A stretch of DNA of 49,784 nucleotides from Candidatus Saccharicenans sp. (lineage in GTDB: Bacteria; Acidobacteriota; Aminicenantia; Aminicenantales; Saccharicenantaceae). Position numbers and translations under genes: made by a program. Of this stretch, positions 16,540 to 24,696 are shown one piece after another (the stretch's first letter is position 1; the number at the start of each line of letters is the position of its first letter). A model generated the notes under the pieces. That model worked only from the letters and a program-made list of their open reading frames with translations, was not told the DNA's origin and did not search any database. The DNA lies in the NCBI GenBank assembly GCA_026414545.1, contig JAOAIU010000033.1, forward strand, positions 1-49,784. The letters are read 5' to 3'.

Positions 16540-16638
16540 TCCATCCGATTTTATTTCAGGTCGGGTTCCTGCCTTGGAAAAACGGGCGAGGGCATTACAG
16601 CCAGGAAACAGGAATAAGATAAGAAAGGCCCGGACTGC

Positions 16639-16666
16639 TTGACTTAATATCGCAGTAGAATAAAAT
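16639..16666 (+). promoter_or_regulatory. Probable promoter of the glycosyltransferase gene
   Basis: TTGACT (16639-16644), a 16-base spacer, then TAAAAT (16661-16666). The leader leads to CGGAGGT and the TTG start at 16715. Confidence 0.5.
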
Positions 16667-16714
16667 CTTGGTATAAATTCGCCGCCTTTGCTGGTCAGAG
16701 ACCCGGAGGTATTC

Positions 16715-17899
16715 TTGAGCCCTGAAGGCAAGCCCCAAGTCTTATTTGTCGCCGGCTCGGGGGAGTTCGGCAGCGGCGAGTGCCAGATTCTTGATTACCT
16801 CAACAACCCGGAAGATAAACCCTTTTCGGTCGAATTGATTTTCCCGACTGAGGGCCGGCTGGTGGACCAGGCCGCCGCCTCCGGACTTCCGGCTCGGGTT
16901 ATCAAGAGTCATGATTACCTGACCGATTTCAGAGAGTTGTGGCGGCAGCCGATAGCTTGGGTTTATAACCTCGGTGGTTTCGTCAAAATTTCGTCGGTTA
17001 TCAGAAAGAAGAAAGTTCAGCTGGTGGTCAGCCTGTCCTTTATAAACTGGACCGGAGCCCTGGCCGCCCGCCAGGAAGGGGTGAGCCACGTCTGGATGAT
17101 AAGGGAAGTGCTTTCCGGCCGGACCAACTGGCTTAATTTCTTCTGGGGTCGATGGCTGGCCAGCCGCCTGGCCAACGACCTCTCGGTGAGAGTTCTGCTG
17201 GAATCATCCCTGGCTGCTGAGATGTTCAGACGTAGAAGGACCCGGGGCAAATCGCTGGTTATCCCTCCGGCCATTGACTCTGCCCGGTTTGATGGCCAAC
17301 TGGGCGGAACCGGTTCCGGGTCGGAGCCCGGGGCCATAGCCATGTTTTTCAGCGGGCCTGACCTGGGAAGAGTCAGGGACGCGGTCCGGGCCCTGAGTGA
17401 AGTCATGGCCGGTGGGAAAAATGGAACTGGCCCCCTTCAGGCTGTCTCCCTATTTTTTCCGGGTCTCGGCGAAAAGAGCCGTCTCAAGCTTGAAGAAAAT
17501 ATCCTGAGAGAATCAGGAGGAAGCGGGCTGAAACTTGAGTTTTCTGATTGGACCGAGCTCCCGGCCAGGTGGGGGAACTTCAGGGCGGCAGTTATTTTCC
17601 CCGGTTTTGACCCTTTAAGCCGGGTGGTCCTGGAAGCTGGCCTGGCCCGGGTCCCGGTTATGGTGGAAAAAGGAGCCGCCTCCGAACTGGTTATTCATGG
17701 GCGAACCGGCTTCGTGTTTGATTACCGGGATTATGCTTCGCTCGGGGCTTTTCTTCAGGTGATAGCCAAAAACCCGGAGCGGGGCCGACAGATGGGCCTT
17801 TCAGCCAGGGAGCATGTTCAGAAACATCATGACCTGGCTGCCTGGAAGGAACGGTTTGAGGGCCTATTGATTGAAGTGTTATCTTCTCCTGAGAGCTGA
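16715..17899 (+). CDS. Family 4-like glycosyltransferase
   Basis: A 394-residue GT-B protein. I choose the TTG at 16715 because CGGAGGT stands 4 bases before it; the frame extends further to 16688, across the ribosome site. The N-terminal half begins with a glycine-rich strand (VLFVAGSGEFGSGE) and ends in RVLLESSLAAEMFRRR-IPPAIDSARFD, the interdomain hinge. The C-terminal half has PLSRVVLEAGLARVPV and HGRTGFVFDYRD, the nucleotide-sugar binding region of GT4 enzymes (retaining sugar transfer onto lipids, glycans or small molecules). Acceptor and donor are unknown. It stands alone between oppositely oriented genes and its 3' end overlaps pgsA by 21 bases. Confidence 0.82.
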   Translation: MSPEGKPQVLFVAGSGEFGSGECQILDYLNNPEDKPFSVELIFPTEGRLVDQAAASGLPARVIKSHDYLTDFRELWRQPIAWVYNLGGFVKISSVIRKKKVQLVVSLSFINWTGALAARQEGVSHVWMIREVLSGRTNWLNFFWGRWLASRLANDLSVRVLLESSLAAEMFRRRRTRGKSLVIPPAIDSARFDGQLGGTGSGSEPGAIAMFFSGPDLGRVRDAVRALSEVMAGGKNGTGPLQAVSLFFPGLGEKSRLKLEENILRESGGSGLKLEFSDWTELPARWGNFRAAVIFPGFDPLSRVVLEAGLARVPVMVEKGAASELVIHGRTGFVFDYRDYASLGAFLQVIAKNPERGRQMGLSAREHVQKHHDLAAWKERFEGLLIEVLSSPES

Positions 17900-18490
17900 A
17901 ATGCCAACCCAGACGTATTGAAATCCAGAAAGAACCGTAGCCAGGATGGTCAGGTCATACAGCCAGCTCAGAAGGCTCACCTCTTTTTGAAGGAAATTGC
18001 AGAACAGAACGGCCAGGACGGCCAGTACCTGGCAGACTGTGCTGGTTTTGCCAAGGAGAGTGGGCGGAAAATTCTGCTTGACCTTAAGAAAGAAAAGAAC
18101 GGCTGCCCCGACGACAATCAGCAGGTCCCGGCCCAGGACCACCCAGAACACCCGCCAGGGCACGGTATTGGGATGGGCGAAGTCGGGCATACTCAGCAGG
18201 AAGAAACTGCTGAAGATGAGCAGCTTGTCAGCCAGCGGGTCGAGCCACAGCCCGGCCACCGAGTGCTGACGCCAGATCCGGGCGGCCAGGCCATCCAGAA
18301 CGTCGGTCAGGCCGGCGACCAGGAAAACCAGGAAGGCTTCACTCTGCTTGTGTTTTAGCAGAAACAGCACGAAGACGGGGACCAGGACAATCCGCAACAG
18401 AGTCAGGTAGTTGGGGATGGTGCCGAAATTCGATTTCAGGGTTACCGTCTGTCGGGCGGTTTCGTCCATCGGTTCAGCGGTCTTGTTCAT
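17879..18490 (-). CDS. pgsA: CDP-diacylglycerol--glycerol-3-phosphate 3-phosphatidyltransferase (CDP-alcohol phosphatidyltransferase)
   Basis: A 203-residue integral membrane enzyme. The CDP-alcohol phosphotransferase signature is complete: the spacing D-G-x2-A-R-x8-G-x3-D-x3-D is met exactly, beginning at DGLAAR. NYLTLLRIVLVPVFV at the N-terminus is typical of PgsA, and about five further hydrophobic segments follow. PgsA makes phosphatidylglycerophosphate for PG and cardiolipin; another head group (cardiolipin or inositol type) cannot be fully excluded. Its start overlaps the TPR/SLH lipoprotein stop by 4 bases, so it is the last gene of the long minus-strand operon. Confidence 0.88.
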   Translation of the reverse strand: MNKTAEPMDETARQTVTLKSNFGTIPNYLTLLRIVLVPVFVLFLLKHKQSEAFLVFLVAGLTDVLDGLAARIWRQHSVAGLWLDPLADKLLIFSSFFLLSMPDFAHPNTVPWRVFWVVLGRDLLIVVGAAVLFFLKVKQNFPPTLLGKTSTVCQVLAVLAVLFCNFLQKEVSLLSWLYDLTILATVLSGFQYVWVGISALRRR

Positions 18491-19830
18491 TTCAACAAGT
18501 TTAACAAAATATCGGCAATTCTTAAAGCCTCAATTCCGGAAACAGTCTGGTCGGGATTAAATCGTTTCTGCCCGGCCAGTTCCATCAGCTGGTAGGCGAT
18601 CATATTCACTGCCGGCTGGTAATAATAGTTATCAGCCGGGATGTCGTTGATCTGGACTCTTTCCGGGGGAACTATGGGGACCAGTTTTTTCCCTTTTCCT
18701 TTCAAGTAATTGATCAGCCGAGAAAAAGCGTCAGCCAGCTCGGCCCTGGTGACCTGGCGGGACGGTTCAAAGGTGTGGTTATCATATTGATCCATCAGCT
18801 GGGCCGCCACCACCCTGATGATGAACCGGGCTGCCCAGCTGGTGGAAATGTCGACGATGATGGGCGGGGCTACCGGCTGCGGCAGGAACTGGTTAAACTT
18901 CACCGCCAGGATGGCGGCCAGGTCCTGCCTGGTGATGGCCTGGGAACTGGCTATCTCGTTGTACATGCTGGGCAGTTCAATTATTCCCAGGGAATTTTTC
19001 AGAAATTCGATTTTTTCCTGGACCTGCTTATCGCCGGGGGCCAGTTCTTTCAATCTCTCGTAGATGTCCAGGCTCTGGCTCAAATCGTCGTTGGCTTCCA
19101 GGGTTTCAGCGTATTCTTTAAGCACCTGTTTGTCCCGGGGGGCCAGGTTGTACAGGGCCTGGTAATGGTTCAGGGCCTGGGCCAATTTCTTTTCGTTGCG
19201 ATAGAGGCGAGCCAGCTGCAGGTGAGCCTCGGCCAGTTCGGGTGTATAGAAGAGGGCCTTGAGCAGGGCTTCCCGGGCCTGGTCCAGCTTCTTCTGGTTA
19301 AGCCAGTTGCGGGCTTCCTCCATCCTGGCCTCGGTCAAATGGGAACGCAGGTCTTCGTACCTGGGCTTGGCCCAGTCATGGTCCGGTGCTTTTTTCAAGA
19401 TTTCACGTAACTGCAGGAATTCTTTATCCTGGTTGTTCTGCTGTTCGTAGATGATGGCCAGCCCGACCCGGGCTGAAATCAGGTCCGGGTTGAGCTCCAG
19501 GGCTTTCAGGAAGAAGGCTTCGGAGTCGGAGAGTTGTTGCTCGTAAAGACGGCAATACCCTTCGCCCAGGTTAAAAAAGGCATTCTGTCGGTCGAGCTTG
19601 CCAAACTCTTTCCTGGCCCGGTCTATGTTTCCGCGTTTCAGGTTTTTCCAGCCTTCCTCAAAGGCCAGCCGTTCGTTCAGGCTCAGCTGGGCCAGAACCA
19701 CGGGCTGGGGATATTCCAGGTGGAAGGCCGGCGGCACGTACTCGGTCTTCAGTGGCAGGCTGAGGCAGGCATTTAATAACAATATGAGCCCGGCCAGGGC
19801 CGGCACCAAGGTTATTCTGGTCTTGTTCAT
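18487..19830 (-). CDS. Lipoprotein with TPR repeats and C-terminal SLH-like domains
   Basis: A 447-residue protein. The signal peptide ends in a lipobox (LNAC, with Leu at -3), so it is probably a lipoprotein. Residues about 50-280 hold TPR-like helical pairs (for example [20 protein letters not shown] and [19 protein letters not shown]). Residues about 295-447 hold three SLH-like units, recognisable by F-x-P-x-x-x-V-T/S-R-A/I-E ([32 protein letters not shown]). SLH domains normally bind secondary cell-wall polymers or peptidoglycan, so this may be a cell-wall linked scaffold. It overlaps hflX and pgsA by 4 bases each. Confidence 0.82.
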   Translation of the reverse strand: MNKTRITLVPALAGLILLLNACLSLPLKTEYVPPAFHLEYPQPVVLAQLSLNERLAFEEGWKNLKRGNIDRARKEFGKLDRQNAFFNLGEGYCRLYEQQLSDSEAFFLKALELNPDLISARVGLAIIYEQQNNQDKEFLQLREILKKAPDHDWAKPRYEDLRSHLTEARMEEARNWLNQKKLDQAREALLKALFYTPELAEAHLQLARLYRNEKKLAQALNHYQALYNLAPRDKQVLKEYAETLEANDDLSQSLDIYERLKELAPGDKQVQEKIEFLKNSLGIIELPSMYNEIASSQAITRQDLAAILAVKFNQFLPQPVAPPIIVDISTSWAARFIIRVVAAQLMDQYDNHTFEPSRQVTRAELADAFSRLINYLKGKGKKLVPIVPPERVQINDIPADNYYYQPAVNMIAYQLMELAGQKRFNPDQTVSGIEALRIADILLNLLK

Positions 19831-21092
19831 GGGCGCTCTCCTTTCTGGAGGTAAGGAAGGTAGGGGAACACCCGGCTGCGGTCAGCCGCCACCTGGTACT
19901 CCCAGCCCTCATCGGTTTCTGTCCGGGTGATGATGATGGCCTGCCGGGCCAGGGAGCTGGCCAATTCGGACCGGGTCCTGGGAATGCGCAACCTGAAGGT
20001 TTCGTAGTTTTCAAACAGCAACCTTCTCAGGCGACCCTTGAGCTGTTCCAGCCCTTCTCCGCTGAGGGCAGAAATATACAGGGGAGAATTTCCCGTTTCT
20101 CTGTTGGCGGCCAGGAGCTCTCTCTTTTCATTTTCCGGGAGGAGGTCTATCTTATTGAATATTTTAATGACTGGAAGGCCGGAGATCTCCAGGTCTTCCA
20201 GTATTCGCTCGACCGCCGCTGCCTGTTCCAGGGCCTCGGTTGAGGTGGCATCCACCACGTGGAGCAGGCAGTCAGCTTCCCTGATTTCCTCCAGGGTAGC
20301 CCGGAAAGCCGAAATCAGCTCCACCGGCAGTTTCTTGATGAAACCGACGGTGTCTGAAAGGAAGAAATACAGGCCGTCGGCAAAAGTCACTCTCCTGACC
20401 ATCGGGTCCAGGGTGGCGAAAAGATGGGCCGAGGTGTAGCGGCTTTCCCTGGTCAGCTGGTTGAATAGCGTCGATTTGCCGGCGCTGGTATAACCGACCA
20501 GGGAAACGGCCGGCACCGGAGACTTGCGGCGGCCCTCTCTCTGCCTGGCTCTTCTTTTCTGCAGGCCGTCGATTTCTTTTTTTATTTTGGTAATGCGGTC
20601 AGTGATACGGCGCCGGTCTTCTTCCAGCTTCTTTTCACCAGGACCACGGGTCCCTATGCCGCCCCCCAGCCGGGACATGGCCTGTCCCCGACCTTTAAGC
20701 CTGGGGAGCAGGTAGGTCAGCTGGGCCAGCTCCACCTGCAATTTGCCCTCGTTGGTCCTGGCCCTCTGGGCAAAGATGTCCAGGATGATCTGGGTCCGGT
20801 CCAGCACTTTGACCCTGAGAGCTTCTTCCAGGCTGCGCTGCTGGACTGGGCTCAGGTTGGCGTCAAAGATAACCAGGTCGGCCCCGGTTTTTTCCACCAG
20901 GGCGGCCAGCTCTTCCACCTTGCCCTCGCCTATGAAAAACCTGGGACTGATGCTGTTCCGGGTCTGGTAGATTTTTTCCACCACCGTGGCCCCGGCCGAA
21001 ACGGCCAGGCCGGCCAGCTCGGTCATGGAGTCAGCCGCTTCCTCCCTGTCTTTCCTGGAAACGGCCAGGTTAACCAGAATTGCTTTTTCCAT
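19827..21092 (-). CDS. hflX: GTPase HflX
   Basis: A 421-residue ribosome-associated GTPase that splits stalled or hibernating 70S ribosomes in other bacteria. The N-terminal HflX domain includes [10 protein letters not shown] and [15 protein letters not shown] Gly-rich linker follows ([20 protein letters not shown]), then a coiled coil, then the G domain with [15 protein letters not shown] (G1), [10 protein letters not shown] (G3) and NKIDLL (G4). It overlaps miaA by 23 bases. The miaA-hflX order is common (in enterobacteria with hfq between them); hfq is absent here. Confidence 0.95.
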   Translation of the reverse strand: MEKAILVNLAVSRKDREEAADSMTELAGLAVSAGATVVEKIYQTRNSISPRFFIGEGKVEELAALVEKTGADLVIFDANLSPVQQRSLEEALRVKVLDRTQIILDIFAQRARTNEGKLQVELAQLTYLLPRLKGRGQAMSRLGGGIGTRGPGEKKLEEDRRRITDRITKIKKEIDGLQKRRARQREGRRKSPVPAVSLVGYTSAGKSTLFNQLTRESRYTSAHLFATLDPMVRRVTFADGLYFFLSDTVGFIKKLPVELISAFRATLEEIREADCLLHVVDATSTEALEQAAAVERILEDLEISGLPVIKIFNKIDLLPENEKRELLAANRETGNSPLYISALSGEGLEQLKGRLRRLLFENYETFRLRIPRTRSELASSLARQAIIITRTETDEGWEYQVAADRSRVFPYLPYLQKGERP

Positions 21093-22029
21093 ATTTTTCT
21101 CGGTTCAGGTTCATCTCCACGAATTCTTTCAACCCGGGCCGGTCCTGAGCCTCAAACCAGGTGATCCCGGGCGTTTTTTTGAACCAGGTTAACTGTCTTT
21201 TAGCAAAATGCCTGGTTTCTAGCTTGGTTTTTTCAATCGCTTCGGCCAGCGTTATTTCTCGCCGAAGGTATTGCAAAACCTGCCGGTAGCCCAGCCCTTT
21301 GAATGGAGTGGCCGTTTCCGGCACTCCCCGGGCCAGCAGGTTCCTGACTTCTTCCACCAGGCCCAGGGCGAACATCCGCTCCACCCGGGCTTCTATTCTC
21401 CTGTATAGTTCCTGCCGATTTAATTTTAAACCAATCTGGACCAGATTGAAACCCTTTTCCCGGGCCGGCGATTTGGTCCGAAGAAATTGCCTGGATAGGG
21501 GCACCCCGGTCAGGTAATAGACTTCAAGGGCCCTGATAATCCGGATGCCGTCGGACTGGGTGATTCTGGAGGCATATTCGGGGTCCACCTCTTTCAATTT
21601 TTGATAGAGAGATGGCCAGCCAGCTCGGGTGGCTTCCTGGCGTAACCTTTTCCGGAGTTCTGGGTCCCGACCGGGTCCTGGAAACAGTCCTTCCACCAGT
21701 GCCCGATGGTAAAGGCCGGTACCGCCGACCACAATCGGCAATCGGCCCCGGTTGATTATTTGTTCAGCAGTCTCGACCGCCAGGCGGGCAAAGTCGGCGG
21801 CTGAGAACTGTTCCCACGGTTCGATGATATCGATCAGGTGATGGGGCACGGTTTTCCGGACCTCGGGGGCAGGCTTATCCGTGCCCAGGTCGAACCCCCG
21901 GTAGACCTGCATCGAATCGCAGCTGATGATCTCGCCGGAAAATTCCTGAGCCAGCCAGAGGGCGGTCTCGCTTTTCCCGACGGCCGTCGGTCCGACGATG
22001 GTCAGAAGGTTTCGAGATTTAACGTCCAA
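21070..22029 (-). CDS. miaA: tRNA dimethylallyltransferase
   Basis: A 319-residue enzyme that adds a dimethylallyl group to A37 of tRNAs reading UNN codons. It has the P-loop [35 protein letters not shown] for substrate binding, and the C-terminal [16 protein letters not shown] that contacts tRNA. The length is normal. The start overlaps a 28-codon membrane ORF by 11 bases, and the end overlaps hflX by 23 bases, so translation in this operon is probably coupled. Confidence 0.95.
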   Translation of the reverse strand: MDVKSRNLLTIVGPTAVGKSETALWLAQEFSGEIISCDSMQVYRGFDLGTDKPAPEVRKTVPHHLIDIIEPWEQFSAADFARLAVETAEQIINRGRLPIVVGGTGLYHRALVEGLFPGPGRDPELRKRLRQEATRAGWPSLYQKLKEVDPEYASRITQSDGIRIIRALEVYYLTGVPLSRQFLRTKSPAREKGFNLVQIGLKLNRQELYRRIEARVERMFALGLVEEVRNLLARGVPETATPFKGLGYRQVLQYLRREITLAEAIEKTKLETRHFAKRQLTWFKKTPGITWFEAQDRPGLKEFVEMNLNREKYGKSNSG

Positions 22030-22105
22030 GGCTTGCCCTGATTACCAGGTATATGAATATCAAGCTGAGGATGACCAGAAGTCCCAGCAGCTGTTTCCGT
22101 TTCAA
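22019..22105 (-). CDS. Putative 28-residue single-pass membrane peptide
   Basis: A short frame opens with TTG at 22105 and ends with TAA at 22019-22021. It encodes a basic start (KRKQ), a hydrophobic stretch of about 18 residues (LLGLLVILSLIFIYLVI) and a basic end (RASLGR). GGAGAG lies 5 bases before the TTG. The TTG overlaps the stop of the PATAN gene (TTGA), and the end overlaps the miaA start by 11 bases, filling exactly the gap between two otherwise coupled genes. That fit and the membrane-helix composition argue that it is real. There is no homology evidence; it may only serve to pass ribosomes to miaA. Confidence 0.55.
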   Translation of the reverse strand: MKRKQLLGLLVILSLIFIYLVIRASLGR

Positions 22106-23202
22106 GACAGCTCTCCGCTCCTGGCCAGGTATCGGGCCACGGCTTCCTCGTGCTGGTTGCCGAGGTTTTTTTTGACTAGCAGCAGCTCGGCGGCCAGGAT
22201 TTCGTCGAAGCCGCGCAGCAGGTTCTTCTTATCCTCCGGGCTCAGCTCGTTCAGGCTCATCTTGAGCATGGCCCGGGGCTCGAAGCTGCCATCCGGCCTG
22301 ATTTCCAGGTTACGGAAAATTGGGTCCAGGTATTCCTGGGTTTCACGGTAGCATTTCTCGACCAGGTTGAAGGCCACCGGGCCCAGTTGTTTGGCCACGT
22401 AGCGATAGATGAAGGCGCTTTTTTCATTGAAAGCCATAAGGCTTTTTTCCAGGTCGGGCAGGCTGCCCCGGCCGTTATTTTCCAGGACGACCTGGTTGAC
22501 ATTAAAGTCGACCAGCTTCAGGCAGGCCAGGGCCAGGAACGTTTTCTTGGTCTCGGTGGGACCAAGCCAGGATTTCTGCAGCAACTGGCCAAAACTCTGC
22601 GGGGTCTGCAACTGGTTCCAGAGATAAAGCTCCGGACTCTTAAGGTCGAGCTTACGGGCATAACCCGGGACCTGGCGAACTATTATCTCCTTTTCGGCTG
22701 GCAGCAGCCTCCCCAGGTGGTCGACCCGGGAAAGCTGCCTGAAACCACGAAGGATCAGGTCGGGGGTGAACAGGCCTTTGAGGATAATTTCCTCGGCCGG
22801 GATTTCTTCTTCTTCGAACAGTAGCCGAACCGGCGGTAGGTTGAAATAGTCAAGCAGCCTTACGGCCAGGAATTCGGCGGTCAGGTCCAGGGCCTCCCGG
22901 GCCGGGAGGAAGCCGTGCTCGATCAGCACCGCCAGAATCGAACTGATGTTGTCCGCCCCTATTAACTGGCGGTTCAGCCTCAACGGCGGCTCTATCCTTC
23001 CGGTCTCCTGGAGCCAGTCCAGGAAGTCCTTCTCCGGAAAGTATTTTTTTACCGGGGTCAGTTCACCCTTGACCAGAATGAAGAGCTTTTCGTAGGGGCC
23101 GGGGTTGACCAGAAGCCGACCGGTCTTCTGGTTTTCCCACAGATGGAACAGGAATTGTGGAAGAAAATTATTCTGGTTGTTTTTTTCGGGTGGCTCAGCC
23201 AT
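22102..23202 (-). CDS. DUF4388/PATAN-like domain protein
   Basis: A 366-residue soluble protein. Its N-terminus (about residues 12-60; LFHLWENQKTGRLLV followed by KLFILVKGEL) resembles the PATAN/DUF4388 domain, found in bacterial two-component and gliding or polarity regulators, where it often mediates protein contacts. A second DUF4388-like half may follow around residues 70-140. The rest is mostly helical, with no motif I can name. No ribosome site stands before the ATG: a TTGACA promoter has its -10 box only 6-8 bases upstream, suggesting a leaderless message. It is the first gene of the operon running through miaA and hflX to pgsA. Confidence 0.72.
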   Translation of the reverse strand: MAEPPEKNNQNNFLPQFLFHLWENQKTGRLLVNPGPYEKLFILVKGELTPVKKYFPEKDFLDWLQETGRIEPPLRLNRQLIGADNISSILAVLIEHGFLPAREALDLTAEFLAVRLLDYFNLPPVRLLFEEEEIPAEEIILKGLFTPDLILRGFRQLSRVDHLGRLLPAEKEIIVRQVPGYARKLDLKSPELYLWNQLQTPQSFGQLLQKSWLGPTETKKTFLALACLKLVDFNVNQVVLENNGRGSLPDLEKSLMAFNEKSAFIYRYVAKQLGPVAFNLVEKCYRETQEYLDPIFRNLEIRPDGSFEPRAMLKMSLNELSPEDKKNLLRGFDEILAAELLLVKKNLGNQHEEAVARYLARSGELS

Positions 23203-23208
23203 AGCCTT

Positions 23209-23237
23209 AATTTATAGACGCTGAGCTGAGTTGTCAA
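23209..23237 (-). promoter_or_regulatory. Promoter of the PATAN-miaA-hflX-pgsA operon
   Basis: On the minus strand TTGACA (23237-23232), a 17-base spacer, then TAAATT (23214-23209), with six bases left before the ATG at 23202. TATAAA with a 15-base spacer is an overlapping alternative. The predicted transcript starts at or within 1-2 bases of the start codon. Confidence 0.6.
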
Positions 23238-23248
23238 CCGCAGTCTGG

Positions 23249-23983
23249 TTATTGATAGCGGCTCATCCCCCAGATGGTCAGGGCAATGTTGACCGCGGCC
23301 TTCAGCGCCCAGAAAAGATAGGAGATGACCAGGGATTTTTTCAGGTCGACCTTGAAGATGGCTGACAGAGCATAACCCAGAACCCCGAACATCCACAGCT
23401 GGAACAAGTCGATGTTATTGAGGACGATGAAGGGGGTGGAATTGAACTCCAGTTTCGGGAAAAAAACGGCCAGGCCAGTAGAAATCTTGTACACCGATTG
23501 CTTGGCGGTTATCAGGAAAAAGCGGAGGGCATTGCCCAGGATGACGTTGATGAAGCTGGCATGGAACATGGCGCTGAGCAACTGGCGGTAGTTGCCCTGA
23601 ACCGAGCCCGAGATCAGGCGGCCGAAGACCAGGAGCAGGATGGACTGAATAAATAAGGCAATAAGCGACATGAGGCCCAGGCTCAGGCCACTCTGAATCC
23701 GGTAGGAGGAGGAAGTGGCTTCAGCTTCCTTGTGCAGCTTATCCAGGTACTTGGTGAAGCCCTCTTCTCCCATTCTCTGCCGCAGCATTTCCTTCATTTT
23801 GGGGCTGTTGTCGGTAAGGTCGGCCGCGTCGCGTGCGGAAAATGGTGCGATCAGGAAGCCAAAAACAAAAGTGGCCACCAGGACGATGACCATGGCCTCC
23901 AGCCAGACCGGCTTCTCAGCCAGCCCGCTGAACGTCTCCTTCGGCCCGGTAAAGACCCCTATAAATCTTTGCCCTAAGTTCAT
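23249..23983 (-). CDS. Yip1-domain integral membrane protein
   Basis: A 244-residue protein of the prokaryotic Yip1 family: a short N-terminal helix ([17 protein letters not shown]), then five likely membrane segments near residues 30-48, 105-125, 140-160, 190-210 and 215-237, with a charged loop between the first two. Its start overlaps the stop of the ABC ATPase gene by 4 bases (ATGA), so the products are probably made in fixed ratio. In a MacA/ATPase operon this slot is normally taken by an FtsX/MacB-type permease, which is missing here. It is distantly similar to the Yip1 protein at 5251. Confidence 0.85.
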   Translation of the reverse strand: MNLGQRFIGVFTGPKETFSGLAEKPVWLEAMVIVLVATFVFGFLIAPFSARDAADLTDNSPKMKEMLRQRMGEEGFTKYLDKLHKEAEATSSSYRIQSGLSLGLMSLIALFIQSILLLVFGRLISGSVQGNYRQLLSAMFHASFINVILGNALRFFLITAKQSVYKISTGLAVFFPKLEFNSTPFIVLNNIDLFQLWMFGVLGYALSAIFKVDLKKSLVISYLFWALKAAVNIALTIWGMSRYQ

Positions 23984-24693
23984 ATCCAGACTCCTTTCTT
24001 TTCCTCTTTTTCTATCATTCCATCCCTGATATGGATGATTCTCTGGGCATGGTTGGCCACTTCTCGGTCATGGGTGACCATGATGATGGTATTGCCGTTA
24101 TCATGAATCTTATGAAAGAGCCTCAGAATTTCCTGACCGGTTCGGCTGTCCAGGTTGCCGGTGGGTTCGTCAGCCAGCAGCAGGGCCGGCTCATTCACCA
24201 GGGCCCTGGCTATGGCCACTCTCTGCCTCTCACCGCCGGAAAGTTCAGCCGGCAGGTGGTGCATCCGGTCCTTCATTTCCACCATCTCCAGGGCCCGGCG
24301 AGCCTTTTCCCGGCGTTCTTCCTTGCTGGCCCCGGCATAGATCAGCGGCAATTCCACGTTTTTGAAAGCATTGGCCCTGGCCAGAAGGTTAAAAACCTGG
24401 AAGACAAAGCCGATTTCTTTGTTTCTGATATAGGCCAGTTCGTCCTCGGTCAGGGTGCTGACCAGTTGCCCGTTGAGATAATATTCACCCGAAGTGGGAG
24501 TGTCCAGGCAGCCGAGAATGTTCATCAGGGTGGACTTTCCGGAGCCGCTGGGTCCCATGATGGCCACAAATTCGTTCTTTCTGATGGTCAGGCTGACTCC
24601 GCGCAGGGCTTCCACCTGCTGCTTGTCCAGCTGGTAGATTTTCTTGAGATCCCTGGCCAGGATCAGTTCATCATCGGCAGGCAGAACCGGCAT
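23980..24693 (-). CDS. ABC transporter ATP-binding protein (MacB/LolD type)
   Basis: A 237-residue ATPase. Walker A is GPSGSGKST, the Q-loop lies in [10 protein letters not shown], the signature is [15 protein letters not shown], Walker B is [14 protein letters not shown], and the H-loop is MVTHD. Substitution of the usual long specificity region by [12 protein letters not shown] sequence (here [19 protein letters not shown]) and the [18 protein letters not shown] segment place it with the MacB/LolD/FtsE-like exporters. It lies 3 bases after the adaptor gene and overlaps the Yip1 gene by 4 bases. No permease gene is adjacent. Confidence 0.94.
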   Translation of the reverse strand: MPVLPADDELILARDLKKIYQLDKQQVEALRGVSLTIRKNEFVAIMGPSGSGKSTLMNILGCLDTPTSGEYYLNGQLVSTLTEDELAYIRNKEIGFVFQVFNLLARANAFKNVELPLIYAGASKEERREKARRALEMVEMKDRMHHLPAELSGGERQRVAIARALVNEPALLLADEPTGNLDSRTGQEILRLFHKIHDNGNTIIMVTHDREVANHAQRIIHIRDGMIEKEEKKGVWI

Positions 24694-24696
24694 CGC

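Noticed and set aside
16513..16731. A 72-codon minus frame with a hydrophobic stretch and a Cys that resembles a lipoprotein signal
   Set aside because: No ribosome site, it overlaps the glycosyltransferase start and promoter, and its end falls in an inverted repeat.
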